Source: JAAXQD01 sp963790095 (GTDB lineage Bacteria; Desulfobacterota; Desulfobacteria; Desulfobacterales; UBA11574). From it: a stretch of 64,000 nt of DNA. Shown here piece by piece: positions 33,885 to 43,935 of this stretch. A program made the translations under genes and the position numbers. The DNA lies in contig CAWBNO010000012.1 in assembly GCA_963790095.1 (NCBI GenBank), positions 124,001-188,000 on the forward strand. Reading direction: 5' to 3'. The notes beneath the pieces were generated by a model. It ran no database searches. It was given only the letters and a program-made list of their open reading frames with translations, and had not been told where the DNA came from. Positions within the stretch are counted from its first letter, which is position 1, and every line of letters starts with the position of its first letter.

Positions 33885-34709
33885 ATGGAAAAACGGAATA
33901 CGGATTTAAAGTTGTTGAAAAAAATACAGATTAACGCGCCATTTTTGGATCTCAAAAATAGATACCTTCCCATGTTTCTGGAATACGGAATGAACCCTGA
34001 AATCGGCATAGATGCCGAAGCTCTGGACACGACCTCTGCCAGGGAGTTCGAGACGGTGGCCGAGATTCTCAAAGCAAATAACCGTAAAATAACCGTGCAC
34101 GGTCCTTTTATGGATCTGGTTCCCGGCGGGATCGATCCGATGCTGTTGGCGGCAACACGAAAAAGATTGGTCCGTTTTTTTGAGATAATTCCTATTTTTG
34201 AGCCGGTGAATGTGGTCTGCCATACCGGCTACGATCCGGTTCATTATCGGGAGCTTTGGACAGACTGGCTGTCATCGAGTGTTGCCACATGGGAACCTCA
34301 TGTGGCCCAAGCAGAACGTTTCGGATTTAAACTGTTGCTGGAAAATGTTTACGAGAAAAGTCCCCAGGTGCATTCCGCCCTTTTCGAGGCGATTCCATCG
34401 GATTCTTTCGGGTTTTGTTTGGATGTGGGTCACCACAATGTTTTCGCCAATGGGCCCCTCGACAAATGGATCGATACATTCAATGGGAAAATAATGGAAG
34501 TTCACCTCCACGACAATGACGGAGAAGCAGACACCCATTGGGCAATCGGGGCGGGGAACGTCGATTTTGGGGGTCTTTTTCAACGGATGCGTCAGAAGGG
34601 GTTGACCCCCACCCTCACATTGGAGCCCCATGAGGAAGCAACACTGTGGCAAAGCCTGTCGTCCGGGGACTTTAGAGACCATCTCAACACCACCCATCAA
34701 AAGGTTTGA
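33885..34709 (+). CDS. sugar-phosphate isomerase/epimerase-like TIM-barrel protein
   Basis: This 274-residue protein belongs to the AP-endonuclease-2/xylose-isomerase barrel superfamily. Metal-binding-like residues appear in ITVHGPFMDL (near 69), VVCHTGYDP (near 108), LLLENVYEKS (Glu near 150), LDVGHHNVF (near 184), EVHLHDNDGE (near 205) and TLEPHE (near 250). The reaction is unknown. AAGAGATT precedes the ATG. It ends at a short hairpin AACCTTC-TAT-GAAGGTT (34709-34725), convergent with topA. Confidence 0.8.
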   Translation: MEKRNTDLKLLKKIQINAPFLDLKNRYLPMFLEYGMNPEIGIDAEALDTTSAREFETVAEILKANNRKITVHGPFMDLVPGGIDPMLLAATRKRLVRFFEIIPIFEPVNVVCHTGYDPVHYRELWTDWLSSSVATWEPHVAQAERFGFKLLLENVYEKSPQVHSALFEAIPSDSFGFCLDVGHHNVFANGPLDKWIDTFNGKIMEVHLHDNDGEADTHWAIGAGNVDFGGLFQRMRQKGLTPTLTLEPHEEATLWQSLSSGDFRDHLNTTHQKV

Positions 34710-34797
34710 ACCTTCTATGAAGGTTTTGAAACGGTCGCCAAAGACCCGATCAGACATTCCTTTAAACCGAAAGCCTGCAATTGCCGATGGGGTCGCG

Positions 34798-37077
34798 TCA
34801 GCCTGTGTTTAACTTAAATCCGCATTCCTTGGTGTTACATGCCAGAAAGTCCCCCTGTTTTTTGGTGGATTTTTCCACCAAAAACCGGGCGCCGCAATCG
34901 GGGCACTGTTTATCTACGGGTTTGTCCCAGATGGCAAAGGTGCAGTCTGGAAAACGGCTGCAACCGTAAAAAATTTTACCCCGCTTGGATGTTCGTTGAA
35001 CAAGGTCTCCGCCGCAATCCGTTTCCGGGCAGTCGACCCCGGTTTTTTCTCCCCCGTTGTTTGAATTTGCGGACAGGGTGTTTTTGCACGCCGGATACTC
35101 GCTACAAGCGTAGAATGTGCCGTATTTTCCATGTTTTATAAGCATCGGTTTGCCGCATTTTTCACAAATTTTGTCCGAAGGTTCATCGGGCGGCAGTTCG
35201 GCGGGATGAATAACCCCTTTTTCATCCCGGGTGTAGTTGCTGGAATGGGTACATTCCGGATAGCCGGAGCAGCTCAAAAAATGTCCGGTCTTACCAACCC
35301 GGATATGAAGCCGGGCACTGCATTTGGGGCAGGTGAGGTCCGTGGGGAAGCCCACACCTTTGACACTGAGCATGCCGGTTGAAGCTGCGTCGAGTTCCTT
35401 TTTAAACGCATCGTAGAAGCGGGTTAAAATTTCCAAAGCGTCCGCCTCTGTGAGTTCTATGCGGTCGAGGTCGTCTTCCATTTTGGCGGTAAACTCCACA
35501 TCGAATACATCGGGAAAGCTCTCCACCAACAGATCGTTGACGATAAAACCCAGTTCGTTGGGTTTGAAATATCGTTTGATCAGATCCACATACCCTTTTT
35601 CCCGGATGGTCGACAGAATGGCGGCATAGGTGCTGGGACGCCCGATGCCGTTTTCTTCGAGTTCCTTGACCAAAGACGCCTCTGAAAATCTCGGCGGAGG
35701 CACGGTAAAATGCTGTTTGGGTTCCAATCGATTGAGTTTCAAAATCATCCCTTCACTCAGTTCGGGAAGATCGTCTTTTTTCTTTTGGCTTTCACTTTCG
35801 ATCTGTTCGTCCACGGACATGTAGAGCCGCATAAAGCCGGGAAACGCAACCGATGAACCGCTTGCGGTAAAGAGATATGAACCGGCACGGATCGATATGG
35901 AAATCTGATGGATGAGGGCCTGTTTCATCTGAGATGAAACGAAGCGCTTCCAGATTAGCTCGTACAACGCCAGCTGATCTTGGGACAGGAAAGGTTTTAT
36001 TTTCTCCGGGGTGTTAAAGACCGATGTGGGCCGTATGGCTTCATGGGCATCTTGAGCCTTTTTACGATTTTTGAAAAACCTCGGCTTCGGATTGGCATAT
36101 TCTTGGCCGAATTTTTCCCGCACGAATTGAAGGGCTTCTATGGCCGCTTCGTTTGAAATGCGCGTGGAATCTGTGCGCATGTAAGTAATAAGCCCTTCGG
36201 GTTCCCCGGGGCCAAGATCGATACCTTCATAGAGCTGCTGTGCCACGGTCATTGTTTTTTTTGCGGAAAATCTAAGCTTCTGAATGGCTTCCTGCTGCAG
36301 CTTACTGGTGATAAACGGGGGCGAGGGATTTCTTCTCGTAATTTTTTTCTGAACTTTTTCAACACGGAATTCCTCCCCGGACAATTCCCTTATAATACTG
36401 TCGGATGTCTTTTCATCGGGAATCTTAATTTTTTCCCCCTTCTTTTTTACCAGTTTTGCCTGGAAGGGCGGGGGGTCGTTGTTCTCGAGATGCGCGGTGA
36501 TCGACCAGTATTCTTCGGGCTCAAAGGCCTGGATCGCCCGCTCTCGTTCACAAATTATTCTCACGGCAACCGACTGTACACGTCCTGCGCTGAGCCCGCC
36601 TTTGACCTTGCGCCATAACAGAGGGGATATCTGGTATCCCACGAGTCTGTCGAGCATTCTGCGTGCCTGCTGGGCTTCATACTTGTTCTGGTTGAGATCT
36701 TCAGGCGCTGCAATGGCTTCGTTGACGGCTTTTTTTGTCAATTCATGAAACAAAACTCTGTGAAATTTCCGGCCCTTTTTTTTCAGAATTTCCGCAGTGT
36801 GCCAAGCAATGGCTTCGCCCTCCCGGTCCGGGTCGGGTGCCAGGTAAATATCTTTTGAATCCCCTGCAGCCGTTCTTAATGATTTGATAACCTTTTGCTT
36901 TCCGGGGATGTTCGTGTATTTGGGTTTAAATCCTTTTTCGATATCGATACCGATCTCTTTTGCCGGAAGGTCCTTTATATGGCCAACGGTGGCCGCGACA
37001 TTGTATCGGTCGCCGAGATATTTTTTAATGGTTCTAACTTTTGTCGGTGATTCCACGACAACAAGGGGTTTTGTCAC
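34798..37077 (-). CDS. topA: DNA topoisomerase I
   Basis: This 759-residue type IA topoisomerase relaxes negative supercoils. The toprim domain starts VVVESPTKVRTIKKYLG, with DPDREGEAIAWH near residue 83. The catalytic tyrosine is in ITYMRTDSTRIS near 297. The C-terminus has four C4 zinc-ribbon repeats (about residues 585-755: CPKCSARLH, CEKCGKPML, CPETDCGG and CPDCGARF starts). It ends the minus-strand group rng-...-secD-secF-dprA-topA. Confidence 0.95.
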   Translation of the reverse strand: MTKPLVVVESPTKVRTIKKYLGDRYNVAATVGHIKDLPAKEIGIDIEKGFKPKYTNIPGKQKVIKSLRTAAGDSKDIYLAPDPDREGEAIAWHTAEILKKKGRKFHRVLFHELTKKAVNEAIAAPEDLNQNKYEAQQARRMLDRLVGYQISPLLWRKVKGGLSAGRVQSVAVRIICERERAIQAFEPEEYWSITAHLENNDPPPFQAKLVKKKGEKIKIPDEKTSDSIIRELSGEEFRVEKVQKKITRRNPSPPFITSKLQQEAIQKLRFSAKKTMTVAQQLYEGIDLGPGEPEGLITYMRTDSTRISNEAAIEALQFVREKFGQEYANPKPRFFKNRKKAQDAHEAIRPTSVFNTPEKIKPFLSQDQLALYELIWKRFVSSQMKQALIHQISISIRAGSYLFTASGSSVAFPGFMRLYMSVDEQIESESQKKKDDLPELSEGMILKLNRLEPKQHFTVPPPRFSEASLVKELEENGIGRPSTYAAILSTIREKGYVDLIKRYFKPNELGFIVNDLLVESFPDVFDVEFTAKMEDDLDRIELTEADALEILTRFYDAFKKELDAASTGMLSVKGVGFPTDLTCPKCSARLHIRVGKTGHFLSCSGYPECTHSSNYTRDEKGVIHPAELPPDEPSDKICEKCGKPMLIKHGKYGTFYACSEYPACKNTLSANSNNGGEKTGVDCPETDCGGDLVQRTSKRGKIFYGCSRFPDCTFAIWDKPVDKQCPDCGARFLVEKSTKKQGDFLACNTKECGFKLNTG

Positions 37078-37197
37078 TGTATTTCCTCGTTTTAAATATT
37101 AAGAAGTCTCAAAAATACATCCAGCGTCCAATGCCCGGGTTCCATGGCGATGGGCGCAATCCCCTATTTTTGAGACAGATTGACGTTAAATTTTACT

Positions 37198-38307
37198 TCA
37201 CGCCCTTTCCCCAATGGAAAAGAACTTCCCTGGAGATTGCTGTACAATATTTTTAAGTTCCAGTTGCAGCAGAACACTCGAAAGTCTGCCGGATTCCATG
37301 GACAGCTTCCGTGCCAGATCGTCGATGTGAACCGGATACGGACCCAGCGCTTCAAACACCTTGGATTCCGCCGGGGACAACCCCGATATTTTCTCCGGGA
37401 TTTCATCTATGGTAGTATCTGTTTCAACCGGAGTTTCCATAATAAATGAAAACTCTTCCATGATGTCTTGGGCATGTTCCACCAGTTTGGCTCCCTGTTT
37501 TATGAGGGTGTGCGTTCCGGTGCTTTTAAATGAGTGAATGCTGCCCGGAACCGCAAATACCTCCCTGTTCTGTTCTGCTGCAAGACGTGCCGTGATCAGA
37601 GACCCGCTTTGTCGGGTTGCTTCCACGACCACGGTTCCAAGGGACATCCCGCTGATGATTCTGTTTCGTCTCGGGAAATTGTGGGCATTGGGCTCGGTGG
37701 CCAGAGAAAATTCCGAAACAACGGCACCGGTGTCGGCAATTTGGTAAAAAAGCTTACGGTTTTCCGCCGGGTAAATGTTCTCAAGGCCGCTGCCAAGTAC
37801 GGCGATGGTAGCGCCTTTGCCCATGAGTGCGCCTTCGTGGGCTGCCGAATCGATTCCCAAAGCCATGCCGCTGACAACGGTTATCTTGAGCCGGGCCAAA
37901 TCCCTGCACAGCCGCCGGGTCGTGGAGCGTCCGTAACTTGTGGCGTTTCTGGAGCCGACCACTGCGATATTTTTTGTGGAACCGTCGATACGGCCGAAAA
38001 CGTACAAAAACGGCGGCGGATCCGGTATTTGAAGCAAAAGGGGCGGATAATCGGAATCTGCCATGGTGACAATTTTATAACCCTTTTCCAGGACAAGATC
38101 GAAATCTTTTCTGACCGAATCGGGAATTTTGCGCTGCTTTATAGCGGCAGCGAGGCGAGGGGTGATGCCTTCAACCGCAAGAAGTTCGTCTCGGGTGGCT
38201 CCAAAAATAAACTCCGGGGAATTGAAACGATCGATCAACCGCTTGAAAAGGAGGTTTCCGATTCCGGGAACACTTTTCAGAATAAACCATGGCAGACTAT
38301 GATCCAC
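37198..38307 (-). CDS. dprA: DNA-processing protein DprA
   Basis: This 369-residue protein has an N-terminal helix-hairpin-helix-like region (GIGNLLFKRLIDRF), the Rossmann-type core (VVGSRNATSYGRSTTRRLCRDLA near 115, VSGMALGIDSAAHEGAL, FPRRNRIISGMS near 210), and a C-terminal winged-helix region (from about 310). DprA loads RecA onto incoming single-stranded DNA. It starts 3 bases after secF stops. No other competence gene is present. Confidence 0.93.
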   Translation of the reverse strand: MDHSLPWFILKSVPGIGNLLFKRLIDRFNSPEFIFGATRDELLAVEGITPRLAAAIKQRKIPDSVRKDFDLVLEKGYKIVTMADSDYPPLLLQIPDPPPFLYVFGRIDGSTKNIAVVGSRNATSYGRSTTRRLCRDLARLKITVVSGMALGIDSAAHEGALMGKGATIAVLGSGLENIYPAENRKLFYQIADTGAVVSEFSLATEPNAHNFPRRNRIISGMSLGTVVVEATRQSGSLITARLAAEQNREVFAVPGSIHSFKSTGTHTLIKQGAKLVEHAQDIMEEFSFIMETPVETDTTIDEIPEKISGLSPAESKVFEALGPYPVHIDDLARKLSMESGRLSSVLLQLELKNIVQQSPGKFFSIGERA

Positions 38308-38310
38308 AAG

Positions 38311-39351
38311 TTATTTTTTCCCACGAACCTTCCATGCCAGGAGAATGGGGCTTGCCACGTAAATGGAAGAGTAGGTCCCGACAATGATACCGACCATCAT
38401 TGCAAATGCGAAATCATGGATAATCCCGCCCCCCAAGACAAACAGGGCGATCACCACGACAAGGGTTGTCCCAGAGGTCAGTATGGTTCGGCTGAGAGTT
38501 TCATTGATGCTTCTGTTAATGACAACTTCCAAGGGATTTTTATGATACTTCCTTAAATTTTCTCGAATTCTGTCGAACACAATGATGGTATCATTGAGTG
38601 AGTATCCGATGATGGTGAGAAGGGCCGCGATGATGGGAAGTGTAAACTCCTTGCCGAACAGAGAGAATATCCCCACCGTAATGGTAACATCGTGGACGAG
38701 TGCCACGATGGCCCCCATGGCATATTTCAGTTCGAGAAACCAGAAGAGAAAAAGGGTCACCACCAATGCCGCCGCAATCAGAAAAGGGACGCTCACATGG
38801 AAAATGGAAAGCAGATAAACAGCACCCATGAGCACGCCGGCCATAACGCCGCTCAACATCCACTTGAGTTCAAACCGCCCGGATATATATATGGCAATAA
38901 AGAGCAGGGCGTAAAACATGGCGAACAGTGCTTTTTCCCGTAAATCTTTGCCCACCTGGGGCCCAACCATCTCGACCCGTCGGATGTCCACCCCCTGTCC
39001 GGTTGACGACGCCAGGGCCTTTTGTACTTCGAGGGAAAACCCCTGTTCGGTCATGACAGACCCGTCGGTGCGTATCAGATACTCATGTTCGGTCTGTTCA
39101 CCGAATCCTTGAACCGATGATTTGCCCAGGTTTACGGTGGCGAGCCCTGATTTGATATCCGCCAGTTTTACGGGGGCATCGAATTTGACCTGTATCAAGG
39201 TGCCACCGGCAAAATCGATACCGTATTTGGGCCCTTTGTGGACCACGAGAGACGCGATGCTGATAAGGATCATCGCCAGTGACAGCGCAAAAGCGATCTT
39301 TCTTTTACCGACAAAATTGAGGTTGATATCAGGCTTTATAAATTGCATCAA
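38311..39351 (-). CDS. secF: protein-export membrane protein SecF
   Basis: The protein has 346 residues and six predicted membrane segments: one near residues 15-33, then a periplasmic domain with DFAGGTLIQVKF, then five clustered between 135 and 330. The conserved GYSLNDTIIVFDRIREN lies near 252. It works with SecD and YajC to pull proteins across the inner membrane with proton motive force. It follows secD by 13 bases. Confidence 0.95.
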   Translation of the reverse strand: MMQFIKPDINLNFVGKRKIAFALSLAMILISIASLVVHKGPKYGIDFAGGTLIQVKFDAPVKLADIKSGLATVNLGKSSVQGFGEQTEHEYLIRTDGSVMTEQGFSLEVQKALASSTGQGVDIRRVEMVGPQVGKDLREKALFAMFYALLFIAIYISGRFELKWMLSGVMAGVLMGAVYLLSIFHVSVPFLIAAALVVTLFLFWFLELKYAMGAIVALVHDVTITVGIFSLFGKEFTLPIIAALLTIIGYSLNDTIIVFDRIRENLRKYHKNPLEVVINRSINETLSRTILTSGTTLVVVIALFVLGGGIIHDFAFAMMVGIIVGTYSSIYVASPILLAWKVRGKK

Positions 39352-39364
39352 TAAAATCCTATAA

Positions 39365-40942
39365 CTAAATGCTTAGAGTTTTAATCTTTCGTTTTAGTAA
39401 ATAGTAATCGAATATCATACGGGTGAGGATCAGCGCGGTAAAAAGACTGGCGATAACTCCCAGACTTAGGGTTACGGCAAATCCTTTTACCGGACCGGTA
39501 CCGAACTGGAAAAGGACCAGAGCGGCGATGAGCGTGGTGACATTGGCATCGAGAATCGTGAGGGTCGCCCGGTCGTACCCTGCCTCCACGGCTGCTCGGG
39601 GCGTTTTGCCGATGTGCATTTCCTCTCTGATACGTTCGAATATGAGAACATTGGCATCCACCGCCATTCCGATGGTGAGAATGATGCCTGCGATACCGGG
39701 GAGGGTCAACGTGGCCTGAAAACCGGCCAGCCCTCCGGCAATCAAAAGAACGTTAAGAATCAGCGCAAAGTCTGCAATGAGCCCCGAACCCCGGTAATAG
39801 ACGATCATGAAGAAAATCACCAGGAGGCCGCCGACACACATGGATATGAGCCCTTTTCTGATGGAATCTGTTCCCAGTGAGGGGCCTACGGTCCTTTCCT
39901 CGAGAATCAGTACCGGGGCCGGGAGGGCGCCTGCACGCAGAGCGATGGCGAGATCCCGTGCTTCTTCTGTGGTAAAATTTCCGGTGACACGGGCTTTGCC
40001 GCCGGAGATTTTTTCCTGGATCACCGGTGCTGAATAGACCTTGTCGTCGAGGACGATTGCGAGACGTTTTTTTACATTCGCTTCGGTGATTCGGGCAAAA
40101 TCCCTGCCCCCTTTTTTATCAAAATCGATGGAGACATAAGGTTCGTTGTACTGGGAATCTATCTGAACCTTTGCATCGGTAAGATGGGCTCCCGTCAAAA
40201 GGGTTCTTTTTTTGATCAGATACGGAGTTTTTATAATGCGCCGTGTGGCGGGATCTTCTTTGGTTCCGTAAAGAACTTCGCTTCCAGGAGGAATATCTCC
40301 TTTCAGGGCGGCATTCAGATCATGGGTTTCATCGAGCAGTTTGAATTCCAACAGTGCGGTCCTGCCGATGAGGTCTTTGGCCCTTTTGGTATCCTTTATC
40401 CCCGGAAGCTGAACCAGTATCCGTTTTTCACCCTGGTTGCGAATATCGGGCTCGCTGACCCCGAACTGGTCGATCCGGTTTCGAATGGTTTCAAGGGCCT
40501 GATCGGTGGCCATTTTTTTGATTTGATCGGCGTCCTTGTCCGGAAGATTCAGGGTGAGGGTGAGGACATCGCCGTCGGTTAATCTCGAAAGTATGCGCAG
40601 GCCTGGGAAATCCTTGTCGAGAAGTTTTTCAAATCCGTCGATGTTGTTTTGTCCTTGCAGTTTGATGGAGATACGGTTCCCCTCCACCCGATTCAAGGCG
40701 ATATATCGAACATGCTCTGTTCTGCAAAAATCCCGGATTTCCTGGCTTATACGTTCTATGGTCCCTTCCAGAGCTTTATCCGTGTCCACTTCCAAAACCA
40801 GATGCATGCCGCCTTGAAGATCGAGGCCCAGGTTGATCTTTTTATGGGGCCACAAGGTTGGTTTTATGGTGGGAAGCACGTATATAATGGCAATAATAAT
40901 GACCGAAAAAACTGCCAGAGCTCGCCATGAGAGATTCTTCAA
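39365..40942 (-). CDS. secD: protein-export membrane protein SecD
   Basis: This 525-residue protein has a first membrane helix at 8-26, LGLDLQGGMHLVLEV near 38, a large periplasmic domain, and five helices at the C-terminus with IGMAVDANVLIFERIREE near 440. Length is shorter than E. coli SecD (615) but normal for this phylum. A 204-base gap to yajC (40943-41146) shows nothing notable. Confidence 0.95.
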   Translation of the reverse strand: MKNLSWRALAVFSVIIIAIIYVLPTIKPTLWPHKKINLGLDLQGGMHLVLEVDTDKALEGTIERISQEIRDFCRTEHVRYIALNRVEGNRISIKLQGQNNIDGFEKLLDKDFPGLRILSRLTDGDVLTLTLNLPDKDADQIKKMATDQALETIRNRIDQFGVSEPDIRNQGEKRILVQLPGIKDTKRAKDLIGRTALLEFKLLDETHDLNAALKGDIPPGSEVLYGTKEDPATRRIIKTPYLIKKRTLLTGAHLTDAKVQIDSQYNEPYVSIDFDKKGGRDFARITEANVKKRLAIVLDDKVYSAPVIQEKISGGKARVTGNFTTEEARDLAIALRAGALPAPVLILEERTVGPSLGTDSIRKGLISMCVGGLLVIFFMIVYYRGSGLIADFALILNVLLIAGGLAGFQATLTLPGIAGIILTIGMAVDANVLIFERIREEMHIGKTPRAAVEAGYDRATLTILDANVTTLIAALVLFQFGTGPVKGFAVTLSLGVIASLFTALILTRMIFDYYLLKRKIKTLSI

Positions 40943-41146
40943 TGATCCTATCCTTTCAATAAATCAAAAATGGTATTGCCAAAATGAGATTCATACTCCG
41001 CAGCAGTGGGTTCAGGGGTTCTGTTTTTGAAGTGCTTCCCTGTTCGCCAAAGATGCCAAAACCTTCGTGCTGCCTTTCCTGGGATTGTTTTAATCCGCTA
41101 CGGAGTAAAAGGGCAAGGTAGCGTATTCATTTATTGTGAATCAGCC

Positions 41147-41491
41147 TTACTTCTTTTTTGTTGTTTGAGGCTGTGATGAAGACTGGATTACCTGCGACAC
41201 ACTTCCTCGGGAAATTTTTACACGAACTTTGTCGGCGATTTCCACGGTCATGGTTTGTTCACCCGTGGCGGTAACTCGACCATGGAGACCGCCGCTGGTT
41301 ACGATGCGGTCGCCTTTTTTAAGATGGCTGATCATTTCACGATGTTCTTTGGACTTTTTTTGCTGGGGCCGGATGAGCAGAAAATAAAATATTACAAACA
41401 TCAGGATGATGGGAATAAGGGATGCAAATCCTCCGGCTCCCTGTCCTCCGGCTGCTCCGCCCGTGCCCATTGCATACGCAGTACTTATCAA
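41147..41491 (-). CDS. yajC: preprotein translocase accessory subunit YajC
   Basis: This 114-residue protein has one membrane helix (about 23-43, LIPIILMFVIFYFLLIRPQQ), followed by the conserved cytosolic HREMISHLKKGDRIVTSGGLHGRV. Upstream of secD-secF is its usual place. The start is preceded by AAAGGGGG. Confidence 0.93.
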   Translation of the reverse strand: MISTAYAMGTGGAAGGQGAGGFASLIPIILMFVIFYFLLIRPQQKKSKEHREMISHLKKGDRIVTSGGLHGRVTATGEQTMTVEIADKVRVKISRGSVSQVIQSSSQPQTTKKK

Positions 41492-41641
41492 GATAAAACC
41501 CCCTTTAAATGATTCGTCAGTATGTTACGTTTTTTTATCCCGCCAGCGGCGGAATACGATATGTTGTGTAAAAGATCTTTTGCACGTGTATCACCATCGG
41601 CACGAGACCTTTTATCCGTAAACTCCCTCTAAAATGGCGTT

Positions 41642-41670
41642 GATATACAGTATATTATTTTTTAGGTCAA
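41642..41670 (-). promoter_or_regulatory. candidate promoter of yajC-secDF
   Basis: TTGACC (41665-41670, minus) is followed after 17 bases by TATATC (41642-41647). The perfect inverted repeat ATATAC-A-GTATAT (41643-41655) overlaps the -10 and could bind a regulator. It lies 150 bases upstream of yajC. Confidence 0.45.
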
Positions 41671-41678
41671 ACACTTCT

Positions 41679-42440
41679 TTACTTTGCAGATATCCAGAGT
41701 GTTTCGCCGTCGAACTGAATATTGTTAACATGTTCGTAATCGATGAGATCCAGAAGTGCAAAAATCTGATCCATATTATATACAACCAGTTTGGTCAAGG
41801 GAAAGATCAGGTTGAGGTCGACATCCAGCTTGTGTTCTTTCAAATTGTAAATGTTCACCGTGTTTTCAGAAAATTTAAGAAGCTTGGCCACACCGGAACT
41901 GCGTCCCCTCTCAACCGGTTCATCGGCGAGGGACGAAAGGAGTACGCCTTTATGGGCAAAATAATCTTTCATGAAATTAAAATGAATATTCCAGATATTG
42001 TCTCCGGGCTGAACAATGTAAATTCCGAAGGATTCTGGTTTATTCTTTTCGTCGGTGCCCTTTGACTGGAGGTCTTTTTCAAGGATATCGCCACTTTTAA
42101 GCCGAATTTCGTCTAAGATTTCCTTCATGGACACCGTGATATCGCCGATTTTAAATGATTCATTGGATTCCGTGATGATATCGACCCCTTTATCAACGCC
42201 GTATCGAGCCTTGCGCTGTTCCATCAGCGCTTTGAGATCCTGATCTTCTTGGAGGGTATTGACGTCGATGACCGTCTCCGTTTGGGTTTGGATCTGAACC
42301 TTTTCCGGAGGGATTTTTTTGTCCGAATCAGATTTTTGTTTCAGCAACACCATCAACCCTGCGGCAACGATAAAAATCACCCCGCACAGGACGATAATCC
42401 CTCCAAGTCTATGGGGGCGTTTGTCAGATTTTTTTGGCAT
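41679..42440 (-). CDS. membrane-anchored protein with a LysM-like segment
   Basis: This 253-residue protein has a basic N-terminus, one membrane helix (about 13-34, GGIIVLCGVIFIVAAGLMVLL), a charged linker, and near residue 145 a LysM-like start YIVQPGDNIWNIH. The C-terminal part is globular and hydrophobic (KLVVYNMDQIFALLDLIDYEH). It may bind peptidoglycan in the periplasm. It lies 31 bases after rng on the same strand, so they are probably co-transcribed. Function unknown. Confidence 0.7.
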   Translation of the reverse strand: MPKKSDKRPHRLGGIIVLCGVIFIVAAGLMVLLKQKSDSDKKIPPEKVQIQTQTETVIDVNTLQEDQDLKALMEQRKARYGVDKGVDIITESNESFKIGDITVSMKEILDEIRLKSGDILEKDLQSKGTDEKNKPESFGIYIVQPGDNIWNIHFNFMKDYFAHKGVLLSSLADEPVERGRSSGVAKLLKFSENTVNIYNLKEHKLDVDLNLIFPLTKLVVYNMDQIFALLDLIDYEHVNNIQFDGETLWISAK

Positions 42441-42471
42441 AGTTTATCCAGTATACGGAACGCCGGGCGCT

Positions 42472-43935
42472 TCATTTTTCCCGCTCCACCTTGCTCATGC
42501 CCGGGATAATCGTGTCATCCCCTTCGATGGTAATGGATAGGTCCCGCCGTACTTCCAGGTCCAGGATCTCCTTTCGCTTTTTATTCAAAAGATAGTCTGC
42601 GACACCCGAGGGAACGACACCTTTGACACTGGAAATTTTATTTTTTAGCGTTTCGAGACGAAGTTGGCGGAGAAAGTCCAGGGCCAACATTTCAATGGAC
42701 GGAACCATCCCTTTCCCCTTGCAATGACCGCAGGGTTGAAAACTGCTGGATTCAATGGACGGTCTGAGCCGCTGTCTCGACATTTCCATAAGGCCGAACT
42801 GTGAAATTTTACTGATTTTTGTTTTGGCCTTGTCGGATTTCAAATTGCGTTTGACAGCCCTTTCAATTTCAGTTTTGTGCTTGGAATCTCTCATGTCGAT
42901 AAAATCGATCACCACAAGGCCGCCCAGGTCTCTCAGTCGCAATTGGCGGGCAATTTCTTCGGCGGCTTCAATGTTGGTCTGGAGGGCGGTCTGTTCAATG
43001 GATTTTTTTTGGGTCGCTTTCCCTGAATTTACATCGATGGAGACCAGTGCTTCGGTCTGGGCGATGACAATAGAACCGCCGGATTTAAGTTTGACCCGGC
43101 TTCTATAGATCGATGAAATCTGATCTTCCAGCTGATATTTGGTGAATATGGGCCGGTCTCCTTTGTAGTGTTTAACGATTTTGGTGTGTTTGGGCGATAT
43201 GATTTTAACAAAATCTTTAACTTCACGGTGTACCGCGGCATCGTTGATGAGGACTTCTGTGACATCGAGTGTGAAATAGTCACGTATGGACCTTAAAACA
43301 AGGTTCTGTTCTTTGTACAGGAGGGCCGGCGCCGGCACTTTCATTATATTGTTTTTGATGTTTTTCCACAACCTAAGAAGATAGCGTAAATCTTTGGAAA
43401 GGTGTGTTTTGTTACAGTTTATTCCCGCAGTGCGGACAATGAGGCCGAACCCTTCGGGAATCTTAAGTTTGCCGACAATACCTTTAAGACGCTTGCGCTC
43501 CTCTTCATCTTCAATTTTGCGCGAGATCCCACGCTTATCGATGCCGGGCATCAACACAATGTGCCGTCCCGGAAGCGATATATACGTGGTGAGCATGGCG
43601 CCTTTTTTCATGTGGGGGTCTTTGGTAACCTGTACCAGAAGTTCTTGACCCCGCTTGATCATTTTTAGTATGGATCGATCCTTTGAAAGATTGTCCTGGA
43701 AATAATCGCTATGGATTTCGTGCTTCTGCAAAAAACCGTGGCGTTCCCCTCCATAGTCCACAAATGCGGCCTGAAGGCTGGGTTCGATGTGGGCGATGAC
43801 TGCTTTATAAATATTTCCATGGATACTTTCTCTTCCCGAGCTTTCGATATGGAATTCTTCAAGCTTGGTATCGATGACTTTTGCAATCCTGCAATCCTCG
43901 GGATCTATGGCATCGATTAAAATTTTACTGCTCAT
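42472..43935 (-). CDS. rng: ribonuclease E/G family endoribonuclease
   Basis: This 487-residue protein is of RNase G size. An S1 domain near residues 37-125 (GNIYKAVIAHIEPSLQAAFVDYG) is followed by the RNase H-like and DNase I-like catalytic parts. The metal-binding aspartates lie in VSIDVNSG (near 303) and VVIDFIDMRD (near 346), and the zinc-link cysteines in CGHCKGKG (near 404). It cleaves single-stranded, AU-rich RNA. No long C-terminal scaffold of RNase E is present. Confidence 0.93.
   Translation of the reverse strand: MSSKILIDAIDPEDCRIAKVIDTKLEEFHIESSGRESIHGNIYKAVIAHIEPSLQAAFVDYGGERHGFLQKHEIHSDYFQDNLSKDRSILKMIKRGQELLVQVTKDPHMKKGAMLTTYISLPGRHIVLMPGIDKRGISRKIEDEEERKRLKGIVGKLKIPEGFGLIVRTAGINCNKTHLSKDLRYLLRLWKNIKNNIMKVPAPALLYKEQNLVLRSIRDYFTLDVTEVLINDAAVHREVKDFVKIISPKHTKIVKHYKGDRPIFTKYQLEDQISSIYRSRVKLKSGGSIVIAQTEALVSIDVNSGKATQKKSIEQTALQTNIEAAEEIARQLRLRDLGGLVVIDFIDMRDSKHKTEIERAVKRNLKSDKAKTKISKISQFGLMEMSRQRLRPSIESSSFQPCGHCKGKGMVPSIEMLALDFLRQLRLETLKNKISSVKGVVPSGVADYLLNKKRKEILDLEVRRDLSITIEGDDTIIPGMSKVEREK

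Noticed and set aside
34272..34757. 161-codon antisense ORF over the TIM-barrel gene, and similar long antisense ORFs over topA, ilvB, leuA and coaBC
   Set aside because: These are mirror frames of well-supported genes and show no family features of their own.
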